DNA of 64,000 nt from Phycisphaerae bacterium. GTDB taxonomy: Bacteria > Planctomycetota > Phycisphaerae > Phycisphaerales > UBA1924. Positions within the stretch are counted from its first letter, which is position 1. Each line of letters opens with the position of its first letter. The notes under the pieces were generated by a model. That model had not been told where the DNA came from. It was given only the letters and a program-made list of their open reading frames with translations, and searched no databases. A program made the position numbers and the translations under genes. This document shows, piece by piece, positions 17,526 to 25,217 of the stretch. Location: contig BJHL01000005.1 of the NCBI GenBank assembly GCA_014192545.1, positions 62,001-126,000 on the forward strand, given 5' to 3'.

Positions 17526-17547
17526 TTGCGATGTGAAACTATCGCAA
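17526..17547. promoter_or_regulatory. Inverted repeat, possible operator
   Basis: TTGCGAT and ATCGCAA form a perfect 7-bp inverted repeat separated by 8 bases, in the 157-base gap upstream of the LpxH-like gene and downstream of the GNAT gene. The spacing is one helical turn between half-site centres plus a few bases, as in dimer operators. Confidence 0.45.
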
Positions 17548-17582
17548 AGCAACCATGTGGAAATCGTTTAGCCGCTCTCTCC

Positions 17583-18056
17583 CTACCTGCTCGACCTGTC
17601 CGCCGCCACCCGCTTGCTCATCAGCGGCACGCCCCGTTCCCCCACGCGCTCCGCAATCACCCGCCACCCGCGCCGCACGTACCAACCCGGCTCGTTCCAC
17701 GCACACAAATACACCTCGCCGAATCCCGCAGCCCCGCACTCTCGCTCTGCCGCCGCCAACAACTCACCACCCACACCCCGCCCTCGAAACCGCGGCTCCA
17801 CATACAACGCCGCCACAAACGGCTCCAGCTCAGGCCGATCATCCAGCTCGCTCTCAACACCATGCACGCACCCCATGGGCACGCCATCATCATCTATCGC
17901 CACCAGCGAAAACGGATAAGGCTTCTCGCTGAACATCTCCCGCAGCGCATCAACCCTTGCATCGCTCGCAGTACCCGGTTCCGCAAACGCCTCCACCACC
18001 CATCGCGACACGACAGGCAACAAGTCCGCACGCGTTGCCAACCGAACGACTTTCAT
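17583..18056 (-). CDS. GNAT-family N-acetyltransferase
   Basis: A 157-residue GNAT protein. Motif A is well kept: ALYVEPRFRGRGVGGELLAAAE contains the RGRGVG pyrophosphate loop. The segment LCAWNEPGWYVRRGWRVI corresponds to the conserved Asn/Tyr-plus-Gly element near the C terminus. Substrate unknown. It is 15 bases downstream of dxs on the same strand, so it is probably read from the dxs promoter. The ATG at 18056 was preferred to a GTG one codon earlier. Confidence 0.88.
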   Translation of the reverse strand: MKVVRLATRADLLPVVSRWVVEAFAEPGTASDARVDALREMFSEKPYPFSLVAIDDDGVPMGCVHGVESELDDRPELEPFVAALYVEPRFRGRGVGGELLAAAERECGAAGFGEVYLCAWNEPGWYVRRGWRVIAERVGERGVPLMSKRVAADRSSR

Positions 18057-18071
18057 CACGCGATCACTTCA

Positions 18072-20084
18072 TCACTTGGCCATGTGTCCCGCCACCCGCT
18101 GCTCCCGCCGCGAAACAGCGCCGCGAATCCCCTTCACCACGCCAGCAACATCCAGCCCAACCTCGCTCATCTGCTTCGCGCGGCTGTCCTGATACACCCA
18201 CGAGTCAGGCAATCCCAATCGCGAAATCAGCGACGCATCCAGCCCCATCTCGGCTGCTGCCTCAAGCACCGCCGTGCCAAATCCACCCACAACACTGTGG
18301 TCTTCAATCGTCACAATCGGCAGCCCGCGCTCCAGCGCGCCGCGAATCACCGCGCGATCAACCGGCTTCGCAAATCGCGCGTCATACACGCACACGCGAG
18401 CTTCACCCGCAAGCTGCTCCGCCGCCGCACACGCCTCAAGCGCCGCCGTGCCAAACGCCATTACCACCACATCCACGCCCTCATGCGTGCCCCGGCTTCC
18501 CACGCCGCTCTCCAATCCGGCCGCCTGCACAACATCCAGCGTCGGCGTCAAGCACCGCGCCTTCCCGAGAACAAACGCCGGGCACTTCTCGTTCGCAAAC
18601 TTCTGGCTCACGCTATCGCGCGGATACCGCACGCTGCTCAGCCCCGCGTCATACCCGCGCATGAACTCCAGTGCCGCAATCAAGCTCGGCTCATCCATCG
18701 CCGCCGTCAACACTGCCCCAGGCAGCGTCCGCAGAATGCTCACATCGCAGAAGCCGTGGTGTACCGCGCCGTCGCCGCCCACCAGTCCCGCGCGGTCCAA
18801 ACACAGCCGCACAGGCAAGCCCTGCAAGCACGACTCCTGAAAGGCCTGATCAAACGCGCGCTGCAAAAACGTGCTGTACACCGCAAAAAACGGCTTATAA
18901 CCCGTCTTCGCCAGCCCCGCCATCATGTCCATCCCGTGGCTCTCGCAAATCCCAACATCCCACGTCCGATCCGGAAACTTCGCCAGGGGCTTATTGATCC
19001 CCGTGCCATCCGCCATCGCCGCCGTGCAAGCCACAACCTTCGGATCACGCTCCATCAACGCAACCATCGCGTCGCCAAATGCCGTCGTAAAGCTCCGCCC
19101 ATCACTCTTGATCTCTACCTTGCACCCTTCACTCTCCAAATCGCCCTCAACCTTGTTGAACGCGCCGGGACTATGAAACTTGCTGCTGTCTTGCTCAGCA
19201 AACGGCACACCCTTGCCCTTCACTGTCTTCACGTGCAACACCATGGGCCGATCAAAATCTCGTGCCTCACGCAAGAAGTGAATGAGCTGCTCAAAATCAT
19301 GCCCATCAATCGGGCCAACCGTCTTGAGCCCAAAATGCTCAAACCACGCCTGCTCGTGATACAAACTCTTGGTCATCTCGCCCGCCGCGTGCAATGCCTT
19401 GTGCATCGTCTCGCCGCCAGGCATGTTCTCCAGCCGCTTCTTCGCGCTCTTCTTCAGGTCGCCATACAAGTGGCTCACGCGCAGCTTATCAAAATGCTGC
19501 GCAATCGCCCCCTGCGGCTTGCTGATGCTCATCCCATTGTCATTCAAAATCACCAGGAACTGCCGCTTGAGCGTCCCCGCGTTGTTCAGCCCTTCCATCG
19601 CCACACCATTGACAATGCTCGCATCACCAATGATCGTCGCGACGCGTCGCCCCGCCGGATTGCTCCCCGGATCAAACCCTTCCTTGCTCAACGTGTCCCC
19701 GCGCGCCATCCCAACCGCCGTGCTGATCCCCGTCCCCGCATGCCCCACGCTAAACAAGTCATACGACGACTCACGCGGCTCAGGAAACCCCGCCATCCCC
19801 TCGCGCGTACGCAGCTTGCCCAGCAAGTGCTGCCGGCCCGTCAAAAGCTTGTGCGGATAGCACTGGTGCCCCACATCAAACAGCAGCCGGTCAAAGCTGA
19901 AGTCAAAAACATAATGCATCGCAATGGTCAGCTCGACCACGCCCAAATTCGGCGCAAGGTGCCCGCCCGAGCTCTTCACCTGCTGCGTAATCGCTTCGCG
20001 AATATCCGCCGCAACTTGTTGCAACTGCGAAATGGAAAGCCCGCGCAGATCGTTGGGGCTCTTGATGCTGGCCAAAAGGCTCAT
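18072..20084 (-). CDS. dxs: 1-deoxy-D-xylulose-5-phosphate synthase
   Basis: A 670-residue thiamine-diphosphate enzyme that condenses pyruvate and glyceraldehyde-3-phosphate, the first step of the MEP isoprenoid pathway. The substrate/TPP motifs are seen: VGHQCYPHKLLTGR (catalytic His), the TPP-binding IGDASIVNGVAMEGLNNAG, and in the transketolase-like domain GICESHGMDMMAGLAKTG and the DRAGLVGGDGAVHHG segment; the C-terminal transketolase domain ends GFGTAVLEAA. It is about 50 residues longer than the usual 620. The start at 20084 has AAGGA upstream. With ispD at 30348 it supplies precursors for carotenoid and hence retinal used by the nearby rhodopsin. Confidence 0.95.
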   Translation of the reverse strand: MSLLASIKSPNDLRGLSISQLQQVAADIREAITQQVKSSGGHLAPNLGVVELTIAMHYVFDFSFDRLLFDVGHQCYPHKLLTGRQHLLGKLRTREGMAGFPEPRESSYDLFSVGHAGTGISTAVGMARGDTLSKEGFDPGSNPAGRRVATIIGDASIVNGVAMEGLNNAGTLKRQFLVILNDNGMSISKPQGAIAQHFDKLRVSHLYGDLKKSAKKRLENMPGGETMHKALHAAGEMTKSLYHEQAWFEHFGLKTVGPIDGHDFEQLIHFLREARDFDRPMVLHVKTVKGKGVPFAEQDSSKFHSPGAFNKVEGDLESEGCKVEIKSDGRSFTTAFGDAMVALMERDPKVVACTAAMADGTGINKPLAKFPDRTWDVGICESHGMDMMAGLAKTGYKPFFAVYSTFLQRAFDQAFQESCLQGLPVRLCLDRAGLVGGDGAVHHGFCDVSILRTLPGAVLTAAMDEPSLIAALEFMRGYDAGLSSVRYPRDSVSQKFANEKCPAFVLGKARCLTPTLDVVQAAGLESGVGSRGTHEGVDVVVMAFGTAALEACAAAEQLAGEARVCVYDARFAKPVDRAVIRGALERGLPIVTIEDHSVVGGFGTAVLEAAAEMGLDASLISRLGLPDSWVYQDSRAKQMSEVGLDVAGVVKGIRGAVSRREQRVAGHMAK

Positions 20085-20328
20085 GCGTAGTCCTTGCAAA
20101 GTCACGGCGTTCAATTGCCCGCAACGGAGTAGTCTTCGATAAGTATACGCGCAAGTTTCACTCTTCACTGAAAACTGTCCCGCGCACACTATCTATGCGG
20201 CGTACACCACCACATACCGCCAAACGCAATATGCGCGCCAACCGCACAAAGTTCTATTTCGCACTCCGCTACCCCACCCGATGCGGCTGGCAAGCGGAAA
20301 TCCCAGCGGCCGCCTTCGAATACGTCGT

Positions 20329-20357
20329 GTAGGTCGCCGGTCCCCGGCGACTCCTAC
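20329..20357 (+). repeat. TCC-loop hairpin repeat
   Basis: Stem GTCGCCGG and CCGGCGAC (8 bp) around loop TCC, with flanking GTAGG and CCTAC forming an outer pair. It matches the core layout of the repeats at 12785 and 16492 with another stem sequence. Confidence 0.8.
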
Positions 20358-20412
20358 CGCTTCTACACCCCGCTCCTGCCGCCAGCGACTTGGATTTCAC
20401 CAGTCCCCGTGC

Positions 20413-20440
20413 CACCGACCGTGGCTCTGCACGGTCGGTG
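20413..20440 (+). repeat. GCTCTG-loop hairpin repeat
   Basis: A perfect 11-bp stem, CACCGACCGTG with its complement, encloses loop GCTCTG. The same loop with other stems occurs at 21026 and, on the other strand, at 62724. Confidence 0.88.
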
Positions 20441-20532
20441 CGGACAATCAAAGACGCACCGACCGCTCAAAGCCGCGATCGGTGGCACGCCACGAGCCAT
20501 GAAGTAATTCCACCGGCCGCGAATCAGTCCGG

Positions 20533-20985
20533 CTATCGCGAAGGACGAATCGCGACGAAGTCGGTTCTATAACCTTCCTCCAAACACCCGAAGAAACAAA
20601 CTTGACGCGCACGCTCCACACGAGCCAAAGACGGTCCCATCAGCCGACTCACAGTTATCGCTGGCACGGCGTTGCGCAGTTTCCAACCCTTCCCGCCGCG
20701 GCTGCGCCTGTAAAGAAACACAACGCAGACTTCAATCTCGCCTTGCGACTGCACTGACAACAAATCATGCAACGATGTATGAGGCGGGATGCGCTGTGCA
20801 TTCCTCGATTTCAGAATCGTCTCCGGCTCAAACTCGCGGATCGCGGCACGAATCTGGCGAACCGACAAAGGCAACGTGAGGCTCGCGCCCGCGTCGCGTA
20901 GTAGGCTCGCCGACTGATGTTCTTTCATGGGGGCAATGGCTCCCCACATGCTGAAAGCTCCGACACGTAGATCGCCACCAAGCAT
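20533..20985 (-). CDS. Small hypothetical protein
   Basis: A 150-residue protein of unknown function. It has ordinary amino-acid composition, a hydrophobic first 15 residues, a mixed middle (LSVRQIRAAIREFEPETIL) and a basic C-terminal half with VCVVFLYRRSRGGKG. The ATG at 20985 is preferred to one four codons earlier because GGAG sits 5 bases before it. No domain is recognised and it could be a species-specific gene. It is separated from the next gene upstream by a hairpin repeat at 21026. Confidence 0.5.
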   Translation of the reverse strand: MLGGDLRVGAFSMWGAIAPMKEHQSASLLRDAGASLTLPLSVRQIRAAIREFEPETILKSRNAQRIPPHTSLHDLLSVQSQGEIEVCVVFLYRRSRGGKGWKLRNAVPAITVSRLMGPSLARVERARQVCFFGCLEEGYRTDFVAIRPSR

Positions 20986-21025
20986 TTCATACTCCATTGG
21001 CAGGTGGCATCACTCTTCAGCGTGC

Positions 21026-21051
21026 CATCAGGCTGGCTCTGCAGCCTGATG
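21026..21051 (+). repeat. GCTCTG-loop hairpin repeat
   Basis: Perfect 10-bp stem CATCAGGCTG with its complement around loop GCTCTG, in the gap between two small minus-strand genes. An outer pair GGTGGC/GCCACC brackets it. Confidence 0.88.
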
Positions 21052-21088
21052 CGACCCGCCACCACCATTCGTCGCGCAGAGCAATCGA

Positions 21089-21469
21089 TTATTGTCTAAG
21101 TCCGCTCATTCCACGCTCATTCAACCTTCTGCGTATCCAATAGCTGCCAGCCAGTCCTACATACACCACTGTCGGAAGCCACATAGGCAACACAATCAAT
21201 GTGAACGATCCCGTCATTACCACACTTGGAACAAGCGACAATTTCGACCACGAGTGCGTAGCGCTTTCAAACAGAATCGACGCCGGATCAACTGGCCCGC
21301 GACGTGCATGGATGAATGTCGCCCCAAGCGATCCGTCCTGAAGGCCGATTACGGTGCCTGACCTGAAGCGATATCCCACCGTGTAAAACGCTCCAAACAC
21401 GTAAAGTGCCGCACAGCCGCAAACGGCTCCCGCCAACGTTGCAGGAATGATGCCTCGCGAAAACCTCAT
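21089..21469 (-). CDS. Small membrane protein, unknown function
   Basis: A 126-residue protein with two hydrophobic segments, one at the N terminus (IPATLAGAVCGCAALYVFGAF) and one near the C terminus (VVMTGSFTLIVLPMWLPTVVYVGLAG), linked by a polar loop of about 45 residues, and ending in a basic tail. This is a two-helix membrane protein with both ends probably cytoplasmic. No family is recognised and no ribosome site is obvious. Confidence 0.6.
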   Translation of the reverse strand: MRFSRGIIPATLAGAVCGCAALYVFGAFYTVGYRFRSGTVIGLQDGSLGATFIHARRGPVDPASILFESATHSWSKLSLVPSVVMTGSFTLIVLPMWLPTVVYVGLAGSYWIRRRLNERGMSGLRQ

Positions 21470-21547
21470 TATGTGTCGAGTTTATCGATTCCGATCACGC
21501 CCGCGGCGTCAACCGCCCTCCGCGTCTCCGCGGTGAACCCGCCCCCC

Positions 21548-22285
21548 TCACGCCGTCATCTTCTTCACCAGCGGGAAGCAAAAGCTTACCAGGTTCACAC
21601 AAAGCCGGTCGCTCAGCCGGGCGTACTCGTCGTAGCGCTGGTCAACCTGCACGCGCAGTTCGCTCTCGGTCACGCCCGCCGAGCCCATCAGGTCCTTGCT
21701 CTCGTGCATCAATTGCTCAACGCCGCCCTTGTCGCACTCGAAGTGGAACAGGAACGCAAACGTGCGAATGCCCACCTTGAACGCCACGTTCTTGGTGTGC
21801 TTGCTGCTCGCCAGCAGCGTCGCTCCCGCCGGCAGCGTCTTCACTTCCTGCCCGCAGCTAAACAACTGCTCGTGATTCCACCGAATCCCCGCAAAAATCG
21901 TCTCGGTCTGCCCCTGCGGCGTCAGACCCATCTGATAAAACCCCACCGCCGACTTCTCCCGCGGCCCAACCTGCCCGCCCAGCGCATGTGCGATGAGTTG
22001 TGCCCCAAGACAAATCCCAATCACCGGCAGCTCGCGCGCATGCGCCTGCTTGATCAGCTCCACTTCGTGCTTCATCCACTCATACTTCTCAATATCCGTC
22101 ACATTCTGCGGCCCGCCCATGATGATGAGCCCATGCACATTATCCAAATCCCGCGGCGCACCCTTCGCCGAAACCCCATGCAAATCAGGCCGGCGCGTAT
22201 CAAGCGCAAAGCCATGATCACGCAACGAAGCCGCCAACCGAGCCGGTGCACCGATGTTTGAATGCTGCAGAATGATGATCGCCAT
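21548..22285 (-). CDS. Class I glutamine amidotransferase-like protein
   Basis: A 245-residue protein of the type 1 glutamine amidotransferase fold. The nucleophile elbow GICLGAQLIAHALGG carries the catalytic Cys, preceded by LIIMGGPQNVTD (oxyanion strand). The catalytic His is probably in FLFHFECDKGG, where the usual FQxHPE is degenerate. Stand-alone members include GMP-synthase-like proteins that hydrolyse gamma-glutamyl compounds; the substrate is not predictable. The start at 22285 lacks a clear ribosome site. A long inverted repeat (22314-22388) separates it from the gene upstream. Confidence 0.85.
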   Translation of the reverse strand: MAIIILQHSNIGAPARLAASLRDHGFALDTRRPDLHGVSAKGAPRDLDNVHGLIIMGGPQNVTDIEKYEWMKHEVELIKQAHARELPVIGICLGAQLIAHALGGQVGPREKSAVGFYQMGLTPQGQTETIFAGIRWNHEQLFSCGQEVKTLPAGATLLASSKHTKNVAFKVGIRTFAFLFHFECDKGGVEQLMHESKDLMGSAGVTESELRVQVDQRYDEYARLSDRLCVNLVSFCFPLVKKMTA

Positions 22286-22313
22286 GGGGCCGATAGTAGA
22301 GGGGAAGGCCAGA

Positions 22314-22388
22314 GAACGGAGAGCGGAGAACAGAGAACAGAAAAACAGGCAACCAGAAATGTCTTCCCCCGTTCTCCGTTCTCCGTTC
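22314..22388. repeat. Inverted repeat built of tandem GGAGAACG-like octamers
   Basis: Left arm 22314-22331 and right arm 22371-22388 (GTTCTCCGTTCTCCGTTC) match in 17 of 18 positions as an inverted repeat. Each arm consists of tandem near-octamers; further GAGAAC units extend the left arm. It fills the gap before the amidotransferase gene. Confidence 0.85.
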
Positions 22389-22397
22389 CCCGCCCCC

Positions 22398-22685
22398 TCA
22401 CGTATCCCCCTCCACAGGCATATTTCCCCACAAGGGTCCTGCCTCGAACTTCCCCTCATACCACGCGTTCGTCGTTCGCCGCAGTTCGGTCAAGAATCCA
22501 AACGCCGTCAGCTTGTCGCACCCAAGCCTCACCGTCACCGCATCATCACTCGCCGAAATCTCGCGCAGCGTGACCCCCTCGCGCTCGGCAAGCCCGCGCG
22601 CCGCCGCCATCACCATTGCCCGCACATCTTCATCTGCCAGCGGCCGCCCAAACAACGCCCGCAGCCGCACCGTGGAGTCTTCCAT
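22398..22685 (-). CDS. Small hypothetical protein
   Basis: A 95-residue soluble protein that may share a transcript with the blh-rhodopsin pair (31 bases downstream of blh). It has an alpha-beta look: helix LADEDVRAMVMAAARGLAEREG, strands VTLREISASDDAVTVRLG, then helix KLTAFGFLTELRRTTNAWYEG. I recognise no family. The ATG at 22685 was chosen; a GTG at 22706 is possible. Its position after blh is the only hint to function and does not establish a role in retinal metabolism. Confidence 0.6.
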   Translation of the reverse strand: MEDSTVRLRALFGRPLADEDVRAMVMAAARGLAEREGVTLREISASDDAVTVRLGCDKLTAFGFLTELRRTTNAWYEGKFEAGPLWGNMPVEGDT

Positions 22686-22715
22686 GCAGGAAGCATAACG
22701 CCTCACCCGCGAGCC

Positions 22716-23720
22716 TCATCGCCGCGACTCATCACCGGTGCCTGATCGCAACCCCCGCATCCAAAACAAATGATGCCCCAACGTCGCCACCACACAAAAC
22801 AAAAGAAACGCAATCGCCACCGCCTCCACCCACGCGCCCCCAATCCACCACGCCAGCCCCAACACCATGACCACCGAAGGCACCAGCAAAACCAGCGACT
22901 CCACATGCACCCGCGCCACATTCGCCCACCACCCAACCTCCGATACCCGCCCAGGCACCCACGCCCGCCCGCAGTGCCCCGCCGCATGAATCACCACAAA
23001 ATACAATCCAATTGCTAACAGCGGCGACACCAAACTCCCGCACGCAAACGCCAACCCAAGCACCAATATCTCCTCAAGCGCGCCCCCCATTCGCCGCGCA
23101 CGCACAAGTTCCCATACCTGCACACCACACCCCACAACGCCACCCACCAACACCACCATCGCCACCGCCACTACCTCGCGCGCCGCAATTGCCGGCACCT
23201 CACCACACAACAAAGCAATCCGCCGAAACGGTTCCCACGCCCCCTGCGCATCAAACACAAAAGGCGTCGCAATCACCACAACCCCGTGCGAAAATCCCAT
23301 CACATGCTCTCGCACCGACAACCCCACCCGTCCCCGAGTCAGCACCGCATCGCTCACGCCAAAGTGATGCATCGTCAAAACCAAGAATGCAACCACGCTG
23401 GCCACCGGCGCAATCACAAACACCACCGAGCACGCAATAAAGAAACCCGTGTAGGGCACAAACCGCCGCAACGCCGCCCGCCATGTTCCCGCCGCCGATT
23501 GCCGCCGCATCGCCGCCAAGTCATACGCCCCATGCGGCATGCCCACCACCATCAACGCTCCCGCCCACAACCACGCCGCCGCCGCCGCCTGATCCGCCAG
23601 TAACAACGAGAAAGCCAGCACGACCGCAAGCACCGCCGGAGACGCAAGCCGCTGCTTTCCATCCAGAAACGAAAACCGCCCGCGCGGTTGTTCCGCGCGG
23701 ACGGTCATGAGATGTTTCAT
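22716..23720 (-). CDS. blh: Brp/Blh-family beta-carotene 15,15'-dioxygenase
   Basis: A membrane enzyme that cleaves beta-carotene into two retinals. From the ATG at 23720 it has 334 residues and about eight to ten membrane helices. The iron-ligand histidines of the family appear as GMPHGAYDL (H63), TMHHFGVSD (H118/H119) and IHAAGHC (H245, H249), with a last ATLGHHLFW near the end. The gene follows the rhodopsin by 45 bases on the same strand, the usual arrangement for self-sufficient retinal supply. The start is uncertain: GTG at 23744, ATG at 23720 or ATG at 23708, none with a strong ribosome site. A GC-rich hairpin lies inside the first codons (23680-23700). Confidence 0.9.
   Translation of the reverse strand: MKHLMTVRAEQPRGRFSFLDGKQRLASPAVLAVVLAFSLLLADQAAAAAWLWAGALMVVGMPHGAYDLAAMRRQSAAGTWRAALRRFVPYTGFFIACSVVFVIAPVASVVAFLVLTMHHFGVSDAVLTRGRVGLSVREHVMGFSHGVVVIATPFVFDAQGAWEPFRRIALLCGEVPAIAAREVVAVAMVVLVGGVVGCGVQVWELVRARRMGGALEEILVLGLAFACGSLVSPLLAIGLYFVVIHAAGHCGRAWVPGRVSEVGWWANVARVHVESLVLLVPSVVMVLGLAWWIGGAWVEAVAIAFLLFCVVATLGHHLFWMRGLRSGTGDESRR
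23680..23700 (-). terminator. Terminator-like hairpin at the start of blh
   Basis: On the minus strand CCGCGCGG, a 5-base loop and CCGCGCGG are followed by GCGG and TTTTCGTTT. It sits between the rhodopsin and most of blh, inside the N-terminal codons if any of the three candidate starts is used. It may act as a partial terminator that lowers blh relative to rhodopsin. Confidence 0.45.
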
Positions 23721-23765
23721 AAACTGGCTAGCCAACTGACTCACGCTTTCATTGCCCGCGTCTCA

Positions 23766-24560
23766 TTATCGAGAATGGTCAGCTTCGCCTTCACTGGCCA
23801 TGCGCACGCCTTGATAGCAAACCAATCCAAATCCGACCTTGTTGATCACGTCGGCGATGTTATAGCAAATCTCACGGATCGATTCACCCTGAGTGCCAAC
23901 AAGTGCCATGAGGAAGCCCAGGGGATAGATCGTCCAGCCAACCAGAATGAACATTCGCAAGCCCTTCAAAGCTCGAACGATCGATTCCGGCTGTGCCTGC
24001 ATCTGAGCCGATACTTGCGAGAACAAGATGTAGACGATGTAGAACCACGCGACACATGAGATCAGGTAGTTCACCCACCACGAAGTTCCACCAACGGGCG
24101 AAACTTCAGCAATCCAGGCAAACACCAGCATGACGATTGAAGCCAGTACAAGGCTGCGGAACAGACCCGTACCCTTGCGGCCAAGCCGCAACAGCAGCGG
24201 AACTTCCAGCACCAGCAGCGGCACCGTAATCAGCCAGTCAATGTAGCGATACGCCGTGGGAAACTGCGTGATTGTCTTGCCAGCAATCCGCTGACCCGCT
24301 GCGTCAAACAGCCCCGCGACCTGCTCGAGATAGATCGCCGACATGCGGAAGTAGTGAAAGCACGCCACGGCACAGATGATCCCCGCAACCACCATGACCG
24401 AGCGATACGACTTCGCCACAGTGCCCATCATCAGCCAGAAGTACAAGGCACCAGCACCCATCGCCACCGTTCCAAGCCAGAAAAGATAGAGCGTGACGCC
24501 CTCCACTGACAAACCGACACGAAGCGCCGTGGCAGTATCCGAGACAGCAAGCGTCAGCAT
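23766..24560 (-). CDS. Proton-pumping rhodopsin (proteorhodopsin type)
   Basis: A 264-residue seven-helix microbial rhodopsin. Helix C reads RYIDWLITVPLLVLEV, giving R105, D108 (proton acceptor), T112 and E119 (proton donor): the DTE signature of outward proton pumps. L116 is at the spectral tuning position equivalent to proteorhodopsin 105, where Leu or Met means green absorption. The retinal lysine is K241 in NIADVINKVGFGL, with D237 as second counter-ion, and H69 matches the His that pairs with the acceptor in proteorhodopsins. W172 probably occupies the place where xanthorhodopsin needs Gly for its carotenoid antenna. The ATG is preceded by GGAG at 7 bases. blh follows, and a palindrome lies upstream. 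Confidence 0.96.
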   Translation of the reverse strand: MLTLAVSDTATALRVGLSVEGVTLYLFWLGTVAMGAGALYFWLMMGTVAKSYRSVMVVAGIICAVACFHYFRMSAIYLEQVAGLFDAAGQRIAGKTITQFPTAYRYIDWLITVPLLVLEVPLLLRLGRKGTGLFRSLVLASIVMLVFAWIAEVSPVGGTSWWVNYLISCVAWFYIVYILFSQVSAQMQAQPESIVRALKGLRMFILVGWTIYPLGFLMALVGTQGESIREICYNIADVINKVGFGLVCYQGVRMASEGEADHSR

Positions 24561-24626
24561 AGTTCACTCCAAAACAAGGAAATCGACCAGGGAAAAACAC
24601 GTGACCAGAGGTCCGATTCAATTTGG

Positions 24627-24645
24627 TTATCAGATTCACTGATAA
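24627..24645. promoter_or_regulatory. Palindrome upstream of the rhodopsin gene
   Basis: TTATCAG, 5 bases, CTGATAA: a perfect 7-bp inverted repeat, 67 bases before the rhodopsin start codon, within an AT-rich stretch (about 24610-24720) that should hold the promoter. It has the form of a dimer operator. Confidence 0.5.
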
Positions 24646-24784
24646 TTTATTACGACAAGAAAATATGCTTTTTCGCTCTTTGCGTGACGTAAAACCCATA
24701 AACCCTCGTATTGCTATCCCACCTATTGGGCATTCTCTAGCGCCCCGCCCATCGCAGCCGCCCCGTCCTACTCACGCCAGCCAC

Positions 24785-24817
24785 TTGATGCCTTGATGCC
24801 AAATGCCTTGATGCCTT
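24785..24817 (-). repeat. GGCATCAA tandem repeat, copy 1
   Basis: On the minus strand about four imperfect units of AAGGCATC/AAGGCATT in tandem. The same array, about 30 of 34 positions alike, occurs at 36419 on the plus strand. Confidence 0.85.
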
Positions 24818-25198
24818 CCTGTCTTTCCACGAATCCCGAATCCCGTCTCCCTGCTTCCTGGCGCGCATCTACCACCTTTGTCCAAAAATCTCCCACCCAT
24901 CTACCGCAAGCGCGCGCAATCTCCCGGTCACAACAAACTTTCCCCTTTACATTCTCTCCCCCCACGCGAAACTACTCCCGGTCGCCGCAGTTCGCGTCGA
25001 TCACACCTTCCGTGTCGCTTCTGCGGCGGCCTCGGTAAGCGTGACAACCGCAATGGTCGGTGGACGAAAGGCCAAGGAGTAATTTCCGGAAGCGTGCGTC
25101 CTCATTCCAACGCCAAGTCGCGCAAACCAGCGCCCACTTGATCGAGCAACACTCCCGGCGTGATCAACTCGCACCCAAGCGCCACGGTCTGAAGGTGG

Positions 25199-25217
25199 GC
25201 CGCCCTTCCAAGGCGGC
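25199..25217 (+). repeat. TCC-loop hairpin repeat, degenerate copy
   Basis: GCCGCC and GGCGGC pair around a short inner mismatch and loop TCC, preceded by GGTGGG in place of GGTAGG. It fits the family at 12785 and 16492 with one mispair. Confidence 0.6.

Larger units (their letters stand above)
20085..20532. other. Gene-free interval packed with hairpin repeats
   Basis: No convincing reading frame. It must contain the dxs promoter on the minus strand. From 20329 on it holds at least three adjacent palindromes: a TCC-loop hairpin (20329-20357), a GCTCTG-loop hairpin (20413-20440) and a looser copy around 20456-20490 (CACCGACCGC with GCGATCGGTG). Confidence 0.7.

Noticed and set aside
17268-20090. 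A 940-codon open frame on the plus strand
   Set aside because: It lies opposite dxs, a GNAT gene and the LpxH-like gene, is extremely Arg/Pro/His-rich and has no recognisable motif. High third-position GC leaves the opposite strand open.
23766-24560. Xanthorhodopsin-type carotenoid antenna
   Set aside because: The antenna needs a small residue (Gly) in helix E; a Trp (W172) appears to occupy that place, so an antenna is unlikely. The alignment by eye is not certain.
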